64,000 nucleotides of DNA, from contig JAKLII010000003.1 in NCBI GenBank assembly GCA_022709695.1, positions 1-64,000 of the forward strand. Reading direction: 5' to 3'. The notes under the pieces are model-generated. The model made no database searches, had not been told where the DNA came from, and saw only the letters and a list, made by a program, of their open reading frames with translations. The position numbers and the translations under genes are program-made. This DNA comes from Bacteroidota bacterium (GTDB lineage: Bacteria > Bacteroidota > Bacteroidia > Bacteroidales > SKPS01). Below, piece after piece: positions 9,805 through 17,706 of the stretch; the first letter of the stretch is position 1; each line of letters starts with the position of its first letter.

Positions 9805-12576
9805 TCAGTGATTAATGCTTGACGGTTGCACCGGATTCGGATTCAGAAAGGTCAGGGTTAGGGTGGTGGTGGCGGTGCAGTTGTTGGCATCCTTCACCAC
9901 TACGGTGTAGGTGCCGGCCTGGAGGCCGGAGCGGTTTTGCGGGTCGGTGAATACATTGGGTAACCCGATGTCGGTCCAGTCGAAAGTATAGGAACCTGCT
10001 CCGCCGCTTACTGTTAAGGTAATCGCACCGTCGGCATTGACCGGCGGATCAGCACTGGGCGGACATGTGGGCTGGGTTACATTAGTACTTACCGTCAGTG
10101 CTGCCGGTTGGGTAATGGTAACCGAAAGATTTGCGGTACAGCTGTTTTTATCGGTTACGGTTACGGTATAGGTTCCAGCGGTAAGCCCGGAAATGTCCTC
10201 GGTAGAAGCACTGTAGCCGCCACCCACCCTGGTCCAGGCATAGGTATAAGGATCCGCAGGGAGGTCAAACTGGGTACCGCCGCTAACTGTAAGATCTATA
10301 CTGCCTGTACTGCCTCCGTTGCACAGGATGTTCACGTGGGTTTGGCTTAACGTAAGTGCAGCCGCCGGCTGGGTAATGGATAGTCCTGAAGCAGTCTGCG
10401 TACAACCATTTCCATCGGTTACGGTAACACTGTACGTGCCGGGTGAAAGCCCGGTGCGGTTCTGTGCAGCATTGCCGTCGTTCCACAGGTAGCTGTACCC
10501 GCCGGTTCCGCCACTCACCGAAAGGTTGATGATGCCATTGTTAAATCCAAAACAGGTAACAGGGGTAATGGAAGGGGTGATCACAATGGCAGCTGGTTCA
10601 TTCACCGTGGCAGTGGCCGTACCGATACAACCCTTGCTGTCGGTTACCGTTAGGTTGTAGGTGCCGCCCGTCAGATTGCTGAGATTCTGCGCTGAGGATG
10701 AAAATCCGGGATCACCGGTCTTGGTCCAGCTGTAGGTGTATCCCGGAATGCCCCCCGATACCGAGGTATTCACCGCACCGTTGCTGCCCCCCGGACAGGT
10801 AATGTGAACCGCATTTGCCACAGGAACCACCTGGGTGCCCTGAACCAATGTTACCGAAAAACTTCCCGGACATCCTAAACCTCCATTGTCGGTAACTGTT
10901 ACCGTATAGGTGCCAGCTATAAGTCCGGTGATGGTGGTGCCGGTACCTGATCCTGAGCCACCACCCACCTTCGTCCAGCTCCACGCATAGGGCGCCGTTC
11001 CATGGGTAATAGCCATGGTGATCTGTCCGCCGGTTGGGTCGTCATAACAGGGATTGGTCACCGTTGGGGTGATGCTGAGCTCACATTTGATGGTAAAGGC
11101 AGCAGTAGATTTGTAGATCCTGCCGCAGGCATCAGTAAGGGTAATGGTGATGACACAGTTGGTGGGGGATGATATTACCGGAGTCGTAAAAACAGTAGAA
11201 GTAACATTGGTGGCCTGGGAAAAAGTCCCACCACAGGAACTCTCCCATAGAATGGTTCCGTTGGGGGGCATGAATTCGCTGGTATCCCGGTCGCCGGAAA
11301 GCGCGAATGAAAGGGGATTGGCAGTACCGCCATACACGTTCGAGAGGTCAATGGTTACCTGGGGATCAGGTGCTTTCTGCTTTGCTGCGATAAGCGAAAA
11401 ATTGAAAAAAGCGCGTTGGGCTGCAATGTTAGACGGGAGAAGCGCTTTATTGATTGAATGCGATGCTTCATACATCACATAACCAAGGGTATCAATGCCA
11501 AAAGCATGGCCATAGGCAATGATGGCACCCCGGTATTTCGGATCTGAGATTCCCAGGGTAACCTGCGGATGGGAATCGTCATATACGCCCACAACAGTGG
11601 TTGGACGCCAGCCAGCACCGGGAAGTTGTACAGGTATATAGATCTGCTCCGAACCATTCAGCACTGCCGCATCAATGGTTCCCATAAACTGCATTACAGG
11701 ATCGCCATGGTTGGTATAGGAATAGGGTGGCGTTCCGTTGTCATGGCTGCCCCAGATGATCAGAGAATTATTGGGGCTGGCATAGGGCCCTGATCCCAGG
11801 GCATTACCTGTTTTCAATGATAGAAAATTAGTTTGTTGTGATGGATTGGCAGGATTGAACATCAGTTCGGTAGCGCTGCCCGAATGGCATCCGGTCCATA
11901 TCGCTCCTTTATGAACAGCATTCCAATACAGAAGGTTTCCATGTACCGCCCAGGTGGGATCAGCATGGGGCATCACAAAAATATCATCACATGCGTTCAA
12001 ATCTGCGGGTACTTTCCAATAGGTAGAACTTGACCCACCATATGCGGTTGACGGTATGCCGGCATTTGTAAAAAATCCAACTGCAATAGACCCGTTGTCA
12101 TGGTCCAGTGTCCATTTGGGTGCTGAACTCACCGTAAGTTTTTGAAAAACAGGAACCACAATCGGGCTGTTGGTGGTGGCTCCCACAACCCCCTGCCCCT
12201 GCCAGTAGGTGATCCTGGCATTTACAGCCGCCGTCCGGTAGATAGCAGGCACAATAAAGGGACCACCCCGGTAGTCGATACCATTGTGCGAAAAGTCTAT
12301 GCTGTCTTTTCCCTTGGCAGGATTGATGACCCATACGATAGGTACACCATAATTGGTAATCAGGTCATAAATCATCCCGTAGGGTTTCAGCCCGTTTGCC
12401 ACGGTCTGCGGTACTATCCCCATATTGATTACAAACGACCCTGCCGCTATGGTGTCGTTGGAAGCTTGTACTCTGCTTACCGGTAACCACTGTAAAGCTG
12501 CAAAAAGTATCAGGGTTAAAGCCGTGATACTAGCCCTTTTGCCTTTGATTCTCCTATACATTACTGCGTTCTTCAT
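9805..12576 (-). CDS. Exported SprB-repeat protein with uncharacterised N-terminal domain (923 aa)
   Basis: ATG 12576 gives a clean signal peptide (MKNAVMYRRIKGKRAS, hydrophobic core, cleavage near RVQASN). Starting at 12663 would overlap the preceding gene and place 29 polar residues first. Residues about 40-420 form a globular domain I cannot assign; it contains DIFVMPHADPTW and IWTGCHSGSATEL (H204, C230). An Ig/PKD-like segment follows, then five SprB repeats closely resembling those of the giant protein. The protein ends in the last repeat with no visible T9SS C-terminal domain, so its anchoring is unclear. It lies 31 bp after the 185-aa gene and 29 bp before the giant gene, so co-transcription is likely. 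A structural or processing partner of the giant protein is inferred. Confidence 0.85.
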   Translation of the reverse strand: MKNAVMYRRIKGKRASITALTLILFAALQWLPVSRVQASNDTIAAGSFVINMGIVPQTVANGLKPYGMIYDLITNYGVPIVWVINPAKGKDSIDFSHNGIDYRGGPFIVPAIYRTAAVNARITYWQGQGVVGATTNSPIVVPVFQKLTVSSAPKWTLDHDNGSIAVGFFTNAGIPSTAYGGSSSTYWKVPADLNACDDIFVMPHADPTWAVHGNLLYWNAVHKGAIWTGCHSGSATELMFNPANPSQQTNFLSLKTGNALGSGPYASPNNSLIIWGSHDNGTPPYSYTNHGDPVMQFMGTIDAAVLNGSEQIYIPVQLPGAGWRPTTVVGVYDDSHPQVTLGISDPKYRGAIIAYGHAFGIDTLGYVMYEASHSINKALLPSNIAAQRAFFNFSLIAAKQKAPDPQVTIDLSNVYGGTANPLSFALSGDRDTSEFMPPNGTILWESSCGGTFSQATNVTSTVFTTPVISSPTNCVITITLTDACGRIYKSTAAFTIKCELSITPTVTNPCYDDPTGGQITMAITHGTAPYAWSWTKVGGGSGSGTGTTITGLIAGTYTVTVTDNGGLGCPGSFSVTLVQGTQVVPVANAVHITCPGGSNGAVNTSVSGGIPGYTYSWTKTGDPGFSSSAQNLSNLTGGTYNLTVTDSKGCIGTATATVNEPAAIVITPSITPVTCFGFNNGIINLSVSGGTGGYSYLWNDGNAAQNRTGLSPGTYSVTVTDGNGCTQTASGLSITQPAAALTLSQTHVNILCNGGSTGSIDLTVSGGTQFDLPADPYTYAWTRVGGGYSASTEDISGLTAGTYTVTVTDKNSCTANLSVTITQPAALTVSTNVTQPTCPPSADPPVNADGAITLTVSGGAGSYTFDWTDIGLPNVFTDPQNRSGLQAGTYTVVVKDANNCTATTTLTLTFLNPNPVQPSSINH
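9830..10960 (-). repeat. Five SprB-type repeats in the 923-aa protein gene
   Basis: Five consecutive units end in AGTYTVTVTD-like motifs (TVTVTDNGG, LTVTDSKGC, SVTVTDGNGC, TVTVTDKNSC, TVVVKDANNC). The fourth unit (NILCNGGSTGSIDLTVSGG) nearly matches a unit of the giant gene near 5.0-5.2 kb (DILCFGGSTGSIDLIVSGG). That points to duplication or exchange between the two neighbouring genes. Confidence 0.8.
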
Positions 12577-12607
12577 ATATTCTGAACTTTTTTGATTTTT
12601 TATCAGG

Positions 12608-13165
12608 TTACATTTGGGTTTTGATGAGCTCATACGCTTGCCATGGCGCCTCATCGGTATCACTTACATAAAGCCGGAAAAAATTCGCAGCTGTATCTTC
12701 TTCTGGCTTCCCGGAAAAGACAAAATGAATAATCCCACCGCATACATGGCCACGATTCAGGAAAAAAGTTCCTGTATGGTCCATCGCCAGGGTTATATCG
12801 CCTACATAAGGTTGGTCGTGGGATGAAGCGGATATCAGGTACACCCAGCCACTGTCAGGGAAAACAATAAATCCTTCGCCCACCAGCTTGTACCGCTTCA
12901 TCAACAATCCTTCAAAATCCACATTCTCAACCCGGACGATCCTTTCTGAGTCAATACGGGAAACCGTTTTCATCTGCGTCAGCATATCTATAATCCAGGC
13001 GTCGGCAGAATCCGGTATTACGGCTGAATGCGATGCCGGCTCTTCAGCCTCTATATGCTGGGCAAGTACGATCATAGTCTTGAAAACACACAGGAACAGG
13101 ATTCCCGTAATAAGAATCCATTTATACCGTTGAGGTTTTCCGGCCTGTTCTGTCATGGTGTGCAA
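12608..13165 (-). CDS. Membrane-anchored hypothetical protein (185 aa)
   Basis: I do not recognise a family. A short basic N-terminus (MHTMTEQAGKPQRYKW) precedes one hydrophobic segment at about residues 16-35, then a soluble region predicted outside the cytoplasm. That region contains GEGFIVFPDSGWVYLISASSHD and NRGHVCGGIIHFVFSG, which suggest a small beta-rich domain. The start may instead be ATG 13156 (MTEQ), three codons in. The gene begins 6 bp after the 71-aa gene and ends 31 bp before the SprB protein gene, so it looks like the second gene of the surface-protein operon. Function is unknown; an assembly or accessory role is only inferred from position. Confidence 0.75.
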   Translation of the reverse strand: MHTMTEQAGKPQRYKWILITGILFLCVFKTMIVLAQHIEAEEPASHSAVIPDSADAWIIDMLTQMKTVSRIDSERIVRVENVDFEGLLMKRYKLVGEGFIVFPDSGWVYLISASSHDQPYVGDITLAMDHTGTFFLNRGHVCGGIIHFVFSGKPEEDTAANFFRLYVSDTDEAPWQAYELIKTQM

Positions 13166-13171
13166 ACTGGT

Positions 13172-13387
13172 TTAATGTTGGTTGGTTTGCTCCCGATCCC
13201 GGAGTTTCTCCGGATGCCCGTTAACTCCGGTTAATCCGTTCTTCTCAGGTTCCGTGAAACCCGCAATAATTTCATCAGGATCTGAATACCAATGTTCACC
13301 CCTGATCCTGCTGGCCAGATTTTTCAATGCCTCTATCAGATCCCGGTTTCTGGCCAGAATCTCTTCAATGTCTTGCTGTTCAGTCAT
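13172..13387 (-). CDS. Small acidic hypothetical protein (71 aa), first gene of the surface-protein operon
   Basis: This is a short, charged protein without signal peptide or membrane segment. The N-terminal part (MTEQQDIEEILARNRDLIEALKN) reads as a helix with heptad character. The C-terminal part is polar and low in structure (GVNGHPEKLRDREQTNQH). No family is recognised. It is kept as a real gene because it lies tightly (6 bp) upstream of the 185-aa gene in the same direction and heads the operon. Its MTEQ start resembles the MTEQ near the start of the next protein, perhaps by chance. Confidence 0.6.
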   Translation of the reverse strand: MTEQQDIEEILARNRDLIEALKNLASRIRGEHWYSDPDEIIAGFTEPEKNGLTGVNGHPEKLRDREQTNQH

Positions 13388-13533
13388 ATAGAATTGCTAA
13401 ATTGCAGGTTATGGTTCGTTTGAAGCCGGGAATTTCCCGCTTGCAAAGATCAGGAGTGATTAACAATATAATGGCAGTTTGGTTCTATAGGTCTTCTTTA
13501 CAGGCACCTATATATAATCTCTACAAAGCATAT

Positions 13534-13561
13534 GTAGAGTCAACGCATGCGTTAACTCTAC
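13534..13561. promoter_or_regulatory. 28-bp near-perfect palindrome upstream of the surface-protein operon
   Basis: The two 14-bp arms around the GCATGC centre are complementary except for one pair (C541 against A554). The palindrome touches the stop codon of the response-regulator gene (13561-13563) and lies 147 bp upstream of the first ATG of the surface-protein operon. It has no T-run, so it does not look like a standard terminator. It may be an operator for a dimeric HTH regulator or a transcript-end hairpin; the sequence cannot decide between these. Confidence 0.5.
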
Positions 13562-14787
13562 TACCCGATCTTTAGCAAAAAATCCACGAGATTGTCTTCG
13601 GAACTTAAATCCAGCTTCTTGCGGAGCCTGTATCTGGCCATATCCACGCTCTGGGGGTTTTGGAGGGTAATGACAGCTATATCTTTGGATGAAATGTTTA
13701 ACCTGAGCAATGCACACAATTTACGTTCTCCAGGGGTGAGATCAGGAAATTGCTCATGTAACTTTGTATAGAAGCTTTCATACACATTCTCAAACCGGTT
13801 TTCAAAATCGCGCCAGATGGTTTCATTCGAACCGATATTATGACTGTTGATCACCTGGCGGGCAATTTCATTGCCTTCAGGATCCAGATGGGCCTGAAGC
13901 TTTGAAAACCATCCGATCAGCTGATTGTTGATCTCATTGATCTGAATCATCCTGAGTGCGCTGGAAACCAGTTCGCGCCGCTTACCCTCCATCATTTCAT
14001 TGTGGTACTTCCTGATTAAGGTTATATCAGTCATGGAGCAGATGATGCCCTTTATGTTTCCGTTCAGATCTTTGATAGGGTCTTTAAAAAACAGGTACTC
14101 CCTGTCAGAAATGAAACCTTCATATTGCAGCCCCTCGCCTTTTTCGATCAATTCCTGATCTGATTTCAGGAAATCCACTGATACACCGGATATGAAAAAC
14201 CTGTATATGTTCGTACCCACCGGATTCGGGTTTTCAGACTCGGCAAATTTGGCAGTAATGTGGTCTATAAAACTGTGATTACAGTGCAGTATGAAACCGC
14301 TCCTGTCGTAATACACCAGCGGGGTTGGCACTCCACTGAACAGGCTCTGGATAAACCGGTTCTTTTCTTCAATAATCGCTAGCTTCTCCTTTACCTCTTT
14401 CAACGAATCTGCCAATAACAGCATATTCCGTATACGGGCCTGAAGCTCAAGCCTGTCAAATGGCTTACGCAGAAAATCCACCGCTCCCTCTTCCATGGCA
14501 GTTACCAGATTCTCCGGCGAATTCATTACTCCGGTAACCATAAGTACAGGTATGTTTCTGGTATTCTCCTTTGATTTTAATTCTTTCAGGGCTTCAAGGC
14601 CGTCCATGTGCGGCATCTGCCAGTCGAGGATGATGAGGTCCGTCATCCCCTCAGATGCAATGGCCAGACATGAAAACCCATCTCCTGCCTCAAGGTATTC
14701 ATAGGTATTACGCCCCAGCATTTCCCTGAGCAGACTGATATTCAGTGGTTCATCATCAACCAGTAAAATCTTTCTCAGCATAAGCAA
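13561..14787 (-). CDS. Response regulator: REC, PAS and LuxR-like HTH (408 aa)
   Basis: REC domain at residues 5-120, with acidic pair D11/D12, phosphoacceptor D55 (LIILDWQMP), T85 and K108 (FLRKPF). A helical linker follows, then a PAS-like domain at about 145-265 (PTPLVYYDRSGFILHCNHSF, ending ICSMTDITLIRKY). The C-terminus, about 340-408, is a LuxR-type helix-turn-helix (LTPGERKLCALLRL, SSKDIAVITLQNPQSV). It is therefore a phosphorylatable DNA-binding regulator with a possible ligand sensor in the middle. It is divergent from a histidine kinase gene only 39 bp away, its probable partner. It lies directly upstream of the surface-protein operon on the same strand. Whether it controls that operon is inference. 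Confidence 0.88.
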   Translation of the reverse strand: MLMLRKILLVDDEPLNISLLREMLGRNTYEYLEAGDGFSCLAIASEGMTDLIILDWQMPHMDGLEALKELKSKENTRNIPVLMVTGVMNSPENLVTAMEEGAVDFLRKPFDRLELQARIRNMLLLADSLKEVKEKLAIIEEKNRFIQSLFSGVPTPLVYYDRSGFILHCNHSFIDHITAKFAESENPNPVGTNIYRFFISGVSVDFLKSDQELIEKGEGLQYEGFISDREYLFFKDPIKDLNGNIKGIICSMTDITLIRKYHNEMMEGKRRELVSSALRMIQINEINNQLIGWFSKLQAHLDPEGNEIARQVINSHNIGSNETIWRDFENRFENVYESFYTKLHEQFPDLTPGERKLCALLRLNISSKDIAVITLQNPQSVDMARYRLRKKLDLSSEDNLVDFLLKIG

Positions 14788-14793
14788 AATCCT

Positions 14794-14801
14794 TACATTT
14801 G
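14794..14801 (+). promoter_or_regulatory. Candidate -7 box for the 7TMR-DISM kinase gene
   Basis: TACATTTG matches the Bacteroidota -7 consensus TAnnTTTG and lies 25 bp upstream of ATG 14827. No good TTTG -33 box is visible at the usual spacing. Confidence 0.4.
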
Positions 14802-14826
14802 CTTTGACTTACCAAACTTTCATCGC

Positions 14827-17226
14827 ATGGGTTGTGTCAACAGGAGGTGGGTTATTCTGCTGTCAGGTTTTTTTCTCTGCCTAATACAGGTATCAGCAAA
14901 TACCCTTCTGATTAGAAATACTGACCAGCCTCTTGAACTCAGCCCTTACATTCGCTACGGCAAAGTTAATTTTTCGGTTCATTCCGGCAAATTAATTATT
15001 GATTATTCTGATACCTCTCTTTTAAAACCCCTCAATTCACACCCCACCCCATATAGCCCCGAATACCAGAAACTGCTCTTCCATGTAAATGTGAGAAATG
15101 AGACTCCGGAGGAGCATTGGTTTTTGAGCATCGATTTTTATCCATTACATTATATAACACTTTATCTTACCGATTCTTACGGAAATATTCTGGCGGTTCA
15201 GCACGGAGGAGCGCTGCAGAAAATACATTCGGGGTTCCATGATCGTACAAGTCATGTTTTTCCGTTTACACTCAGCCAAAACACATCCTGTCAGATATTT
15301 ATCACTGTTGAAACCAGGTCATACCTGTTGTTTCCAGCTACCCTGCATTCTGCATCCACTCTGGTTGCTGTAAAATCCCAGAGGCTGCTCTATATCTGGC
15401 TTACCTTCGGATTGGTATTTGCAGCGTTAATACTTAATGTAACGCTTTACCTGTCGACAAGGGAGCTGCCTTTTCTTATTCTGATCGCACTGATGCTTGT
15501 TTTGTCTGTGGCATCCTATTACCAGTATGGGTTTGGCTTTGAACTCCTCCCCGGAATGCCCGATTTTTTTAAAATCAGAATGCGCATCCTGTTTGTTGCA
15601 CCCATCGGGATCCTGCTGAATCTTTTTACCATCAGGTTTCTGGGGTTAAGAAACAATGAGGTTTTGTCTAACCTGTATCGGGCTTCCAATATCCTGTTGC
15701 TGATATATTTCGTGCTCATTATCATCCCATTTGTACCGTTTAACGGGTTGAATTTTGTTTCTCCGATGATCTTGACCCTGATTATGATCCTGAATATTCT
15801 GGCAGCGTTTTATGCCTTAAGAAACCATAAGATGTACGCCGGCTGGTATATTCCCGGCATCATTTCCCTTATTCTTTCGTCGGCTACCTTTACGGCAATT
15901 CTATTGCAATCCATGCCATTTCACCCCCTTTTGTATCATGCCAATTATTTTGGAACTGCCCTTTTTTGCCTGATGCTCACCCTGGGTATGCATCTGAAAA
16001 TTGCTGCCATAAGAGAGAGTGAGCACAAACTGGCTATAAGTCAGAAAATTAACACCGAACTTAAAATGGTACTGGAATCTAAAGAACAGATTACCAGGAT
16101 GCTTGAGCAAAAGACAAAAGAATTGCTGGCGGAACAACAAACAACCCGGTTACTCTCTTCGGCAGTGGAATCCAGCGATAGTACCATTGTAATTACCAAC
16201 CCCAGCGGCATTATTAAATATGTAAATCCGGCATTTACAAAAATTTCTGGATACCTGCCGATGGAAGCCATTGGAAAAAACCCTTCTGTACTCCGAAGCG
16301 GCACACATGACGATGCCTTCTACCAAAATTTGTGGATTACCATCCTGGCCGGAAATACCTGGAAAGGTGAATTTCATAACAGGAAGAAAAATGGTGATTT
16401 GTATTGGGAGTACGCCGTTATTACCCCGGTGGTTGACAAAGAAACCAGAAAGATCACCCACTTTATTGCCGTTAAGGACGATATCACCGAAAAGAAGGAC
16501 TTCATCGACCGGCTGGCCCTTTCTGAGAAACTTCTTCGTGAGGCCAACCAGGTAAAAGATCAATTCTTTCTGATCCTGAGTCATGATCTGATGAACCCCT
16601 TTAATGCACTACTGGGTTTCAGCCAGATCCTGATCGAAAACCTGCATCAAAAACGGATGGAGACTGAAGTTGAATATGCTACCATTATTCACGACTCGGC
16701 ATCAAAAATCATGGGAATGCTGCAAAATCTGCTGGTGTGGTCAGGAGGAAACAGCGGCAACTTCCCCTTTTCTCCTTCAAGGGTTTCCATTCCGGGACTT
16801 CTTGCAGATTCCGTGGCTATCATTATTCCGGCAGCTCAGAAGAGAAAGGTGGAGGTAAAAATTATAAATCCCGTTATTCAGGAGGCAAATATTGATCTCG
16901 ATCTGGTTTCAGTGATTCTGAGAAATCTTATGTGGAATGCACTCCATTTTTCATCAGAAGGGCAAGAGATTTCAGTGCATGCAACCCTAGAGAACCACCA
17001 TTTGATGATAAAAGTGCACAGCGGCGGCCCTTTATTTACCCCGGAGCAGCTGTCGGATTTATTTTTGCTTCCTGCCCTGAGGAAAAACAAAGATTTTCAT
17101 CTGATCGGAAAATCAGGATTTGGGTTGTTCATCAGCAAGGAACTGGCCGAAATCCATAAATGGCAGATTTTCGCCGAATCCATCCCAAACCAGGGAAATA
17201 TCTTCGGAATCTCCATCCCGCAATGA
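14827..17226 (+). CDS. 7TMR-DISM sensor histidine kinase with PAS domain (799 aa)
   Basis: Signal peptide (VILLSGFFLCLIQVSA) followed by a periplasmic 7TMR-DISM-type domain at about 30-180 (HFSVHSGKLIIDYSD-like start, EEHWFLSIDFYPLHYITLYL). Seven hydrophobic segments lie at about 185-395, then a coiled coil (QKINTELKMVLESKEQITRM). A PAS/PAC domain spans about 435-560 (NPSGIIKYVNPAFTKISGY). HisKA has H586 in LSHDLMNPF, then an HATPase domain with N box (LRNLMWNALHFSS) and G box (GKSGFGLFISKELAE). 7TMR-DISM receptors are known to sense periplasmic, often carbohydrate, ligands; the signal here is unknown. The adjacent divergent regulator gene is the likely partner. Confidence 0.9.
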   Translation: MGCVNRRWVILLSGFFLCLIQVSANTLLIRNTDQPLELSPYIRYGKVNFSVHSGKLIIDYSDTSLLKPLNSHPTPYSPEYQKLLFHVNVRNETPEEHWFLSIDFYPLHYITLYLTDSYGNILAVQHGGALQKIHSGFHDRTSHVFPFTLSQNTSCQIFITVETRSYLLFPATLHSASTLVAVKSQRLLYIWLTFGLVFAALILNVTLYLSTRELPFLILIALMLVLSVASYYQYGFGFELLPGMPDFFKIRMRILFVAPIGILLNLFTIRFLGLRNNEVLSNLYRASNILLLIYFVLIIIPFVPFNGLNFVSPMILTLIMILNILAAFYALRNHKMYAGWYIPGIISLILSSATFTAILLQSMPFHPLLYHANYFGTALFCLMLTLGMHLKIAAIRESEHKLAISQKINTELKMVLESKEQITRMLEQKTKELLAEQQTTRLLSSAVESSDSTIVITNPSGIIKYVNPAFTKISGYLPMEAIGKNPSVLRSGTHDDAFYQNLWITILAGNTWKGEFHNRKKNGDLYWEYAVITPVVDKETRKITHFIAVKDDITEKKDFIDRLALSEKLLREANQVKDQFFLILSHDLMNPFNALLGFSQILIENLHQKRMETEVEYATIIHDSASKIMGMLQNLLVWSGGNSGNFPFSPSRVSIPGLLADSVAIIIPAAQKRKVEVKIINPVIQEANIDLDLVSVILRNLMWNALHFSSEGQEISVHATLENHHLMIKVHSGGPLFTPEQLSDLFLLPALRKNKDFHLIGKSGFGLFISKELAEIHKWQIFAESIPNQGNIFGISIPQ

Positions 17227-17310
17227 ACTGCACCCGCAATATTTAAATGATTTTGTGTTGCTACTTTGTTACTGTTGCAAAACCCTCAAAACACTGAATC
17301 TCCACTGGCA

Positions 17311-17343
17311 ACTGTCCCCTGTCCCCTCTGCACTGTCCCCTTC
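17311..17343. repeat. Short CTGTCCCC tandem and near-tandem repeat
   Basis: Three copies of CTGTCCCC or TGTCCCC lie in the 121-bp gap between the kinase gene and the tRNA. Such small intergenic repeats are common in this phylum. No other feature is visible in 17227-17347. Confidence 0.5.
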
Positions 17344-17347
17344 CTCG

Positions 17348-17419
17348 TAGCTCCACCAGGAATCGAACCTGGATCTATGGTTTAGGAAACCACCATTCTA
17401 TCCGTTGAACTATGGAGCC
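17348..17419 (-). tRNA. tRNA-Arg (anticodon CCT)
   Basis: On the minus strand the 72 bases fold as a cloverleaf. The acceptor stem GGCTCCA pairs with TGGAGCT (one G-U pair) and the discriminator is A. The anticodon stem GTGGT/ACCAT encloses loop TTCCTAA, giving anticodon CCT, which reads AGG arginine codons. The T arm is CCAGG-TTCGATT-CCTGG. The 3' CCA is not encoded. The gene stands alone between two protein genes. Confidence 0.93.
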
Positions 17420-17433
17420 TTTCAACAGGGCTG

Positions 17434-17465
17434 CAAAGATAGTGTATTCCCCCAAAATCTGCAAC
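17434..17465 (-). promoter_or_regulatory. Candidate promoter of tRNA-Arg
   Basis: On the minus strand TATCTTTG (17434-17441) matches TAnnTTTG and lies 14 bp upstream of the tRNA. A GTTG (17462-17465) stands 20 bp further upstream, where TTTG is the -33 consensus. Confidence 0.5.
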
Positions 17466-17651
17466 AGTCCGGCCGGTGGGTACCTGATGCCCCGGCTCTA
17501 TGAAAAAAAATCCGGCAGGGGGGGTAACCTTCTGTCATCTTTGGGTATATAGGAAAGTGCTGTTAAAAAGGCACGATTTGTTCAATAAGATTCTGAAAAC
17601 AGGAATCTGTCGGGACGTACATGTTCCTGCGGAACCAGAGCCGGGTTTGCA

Positions 17652-17659
17652 TAACTTTG
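17652..17659 (+). promoter_or_regulatory. Candidate -7 box for hemW
   Basis: TAACTTTG matches TAnnTTTG 47 bp upstream of ATG 17707. It supports a start at 17707 and not the longer in-frame extension to 17500. The rest of the gap 17420-17706 shows nothing else I can support. Confidence 0.45.
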
Positions 17660-17706
17660 CAGAACCGGCTTTCCGCTTTTATGGCAACAGCAACAGCCTT
17701 CCCCTA

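Noticed and set aside
12577..12663. Longer start of the 923-aa protein at 12663
   Set aside because: It would overlap the 185-aa gene by 56 bp and bury the signal peptide behind 29 polar residues.
17500..17706. 69-codon N-terminal extension of hemW
   Set aside because: The extension lacks family sequence and a -7 box lies inside it. The HemW core starts at the codon after 17707.
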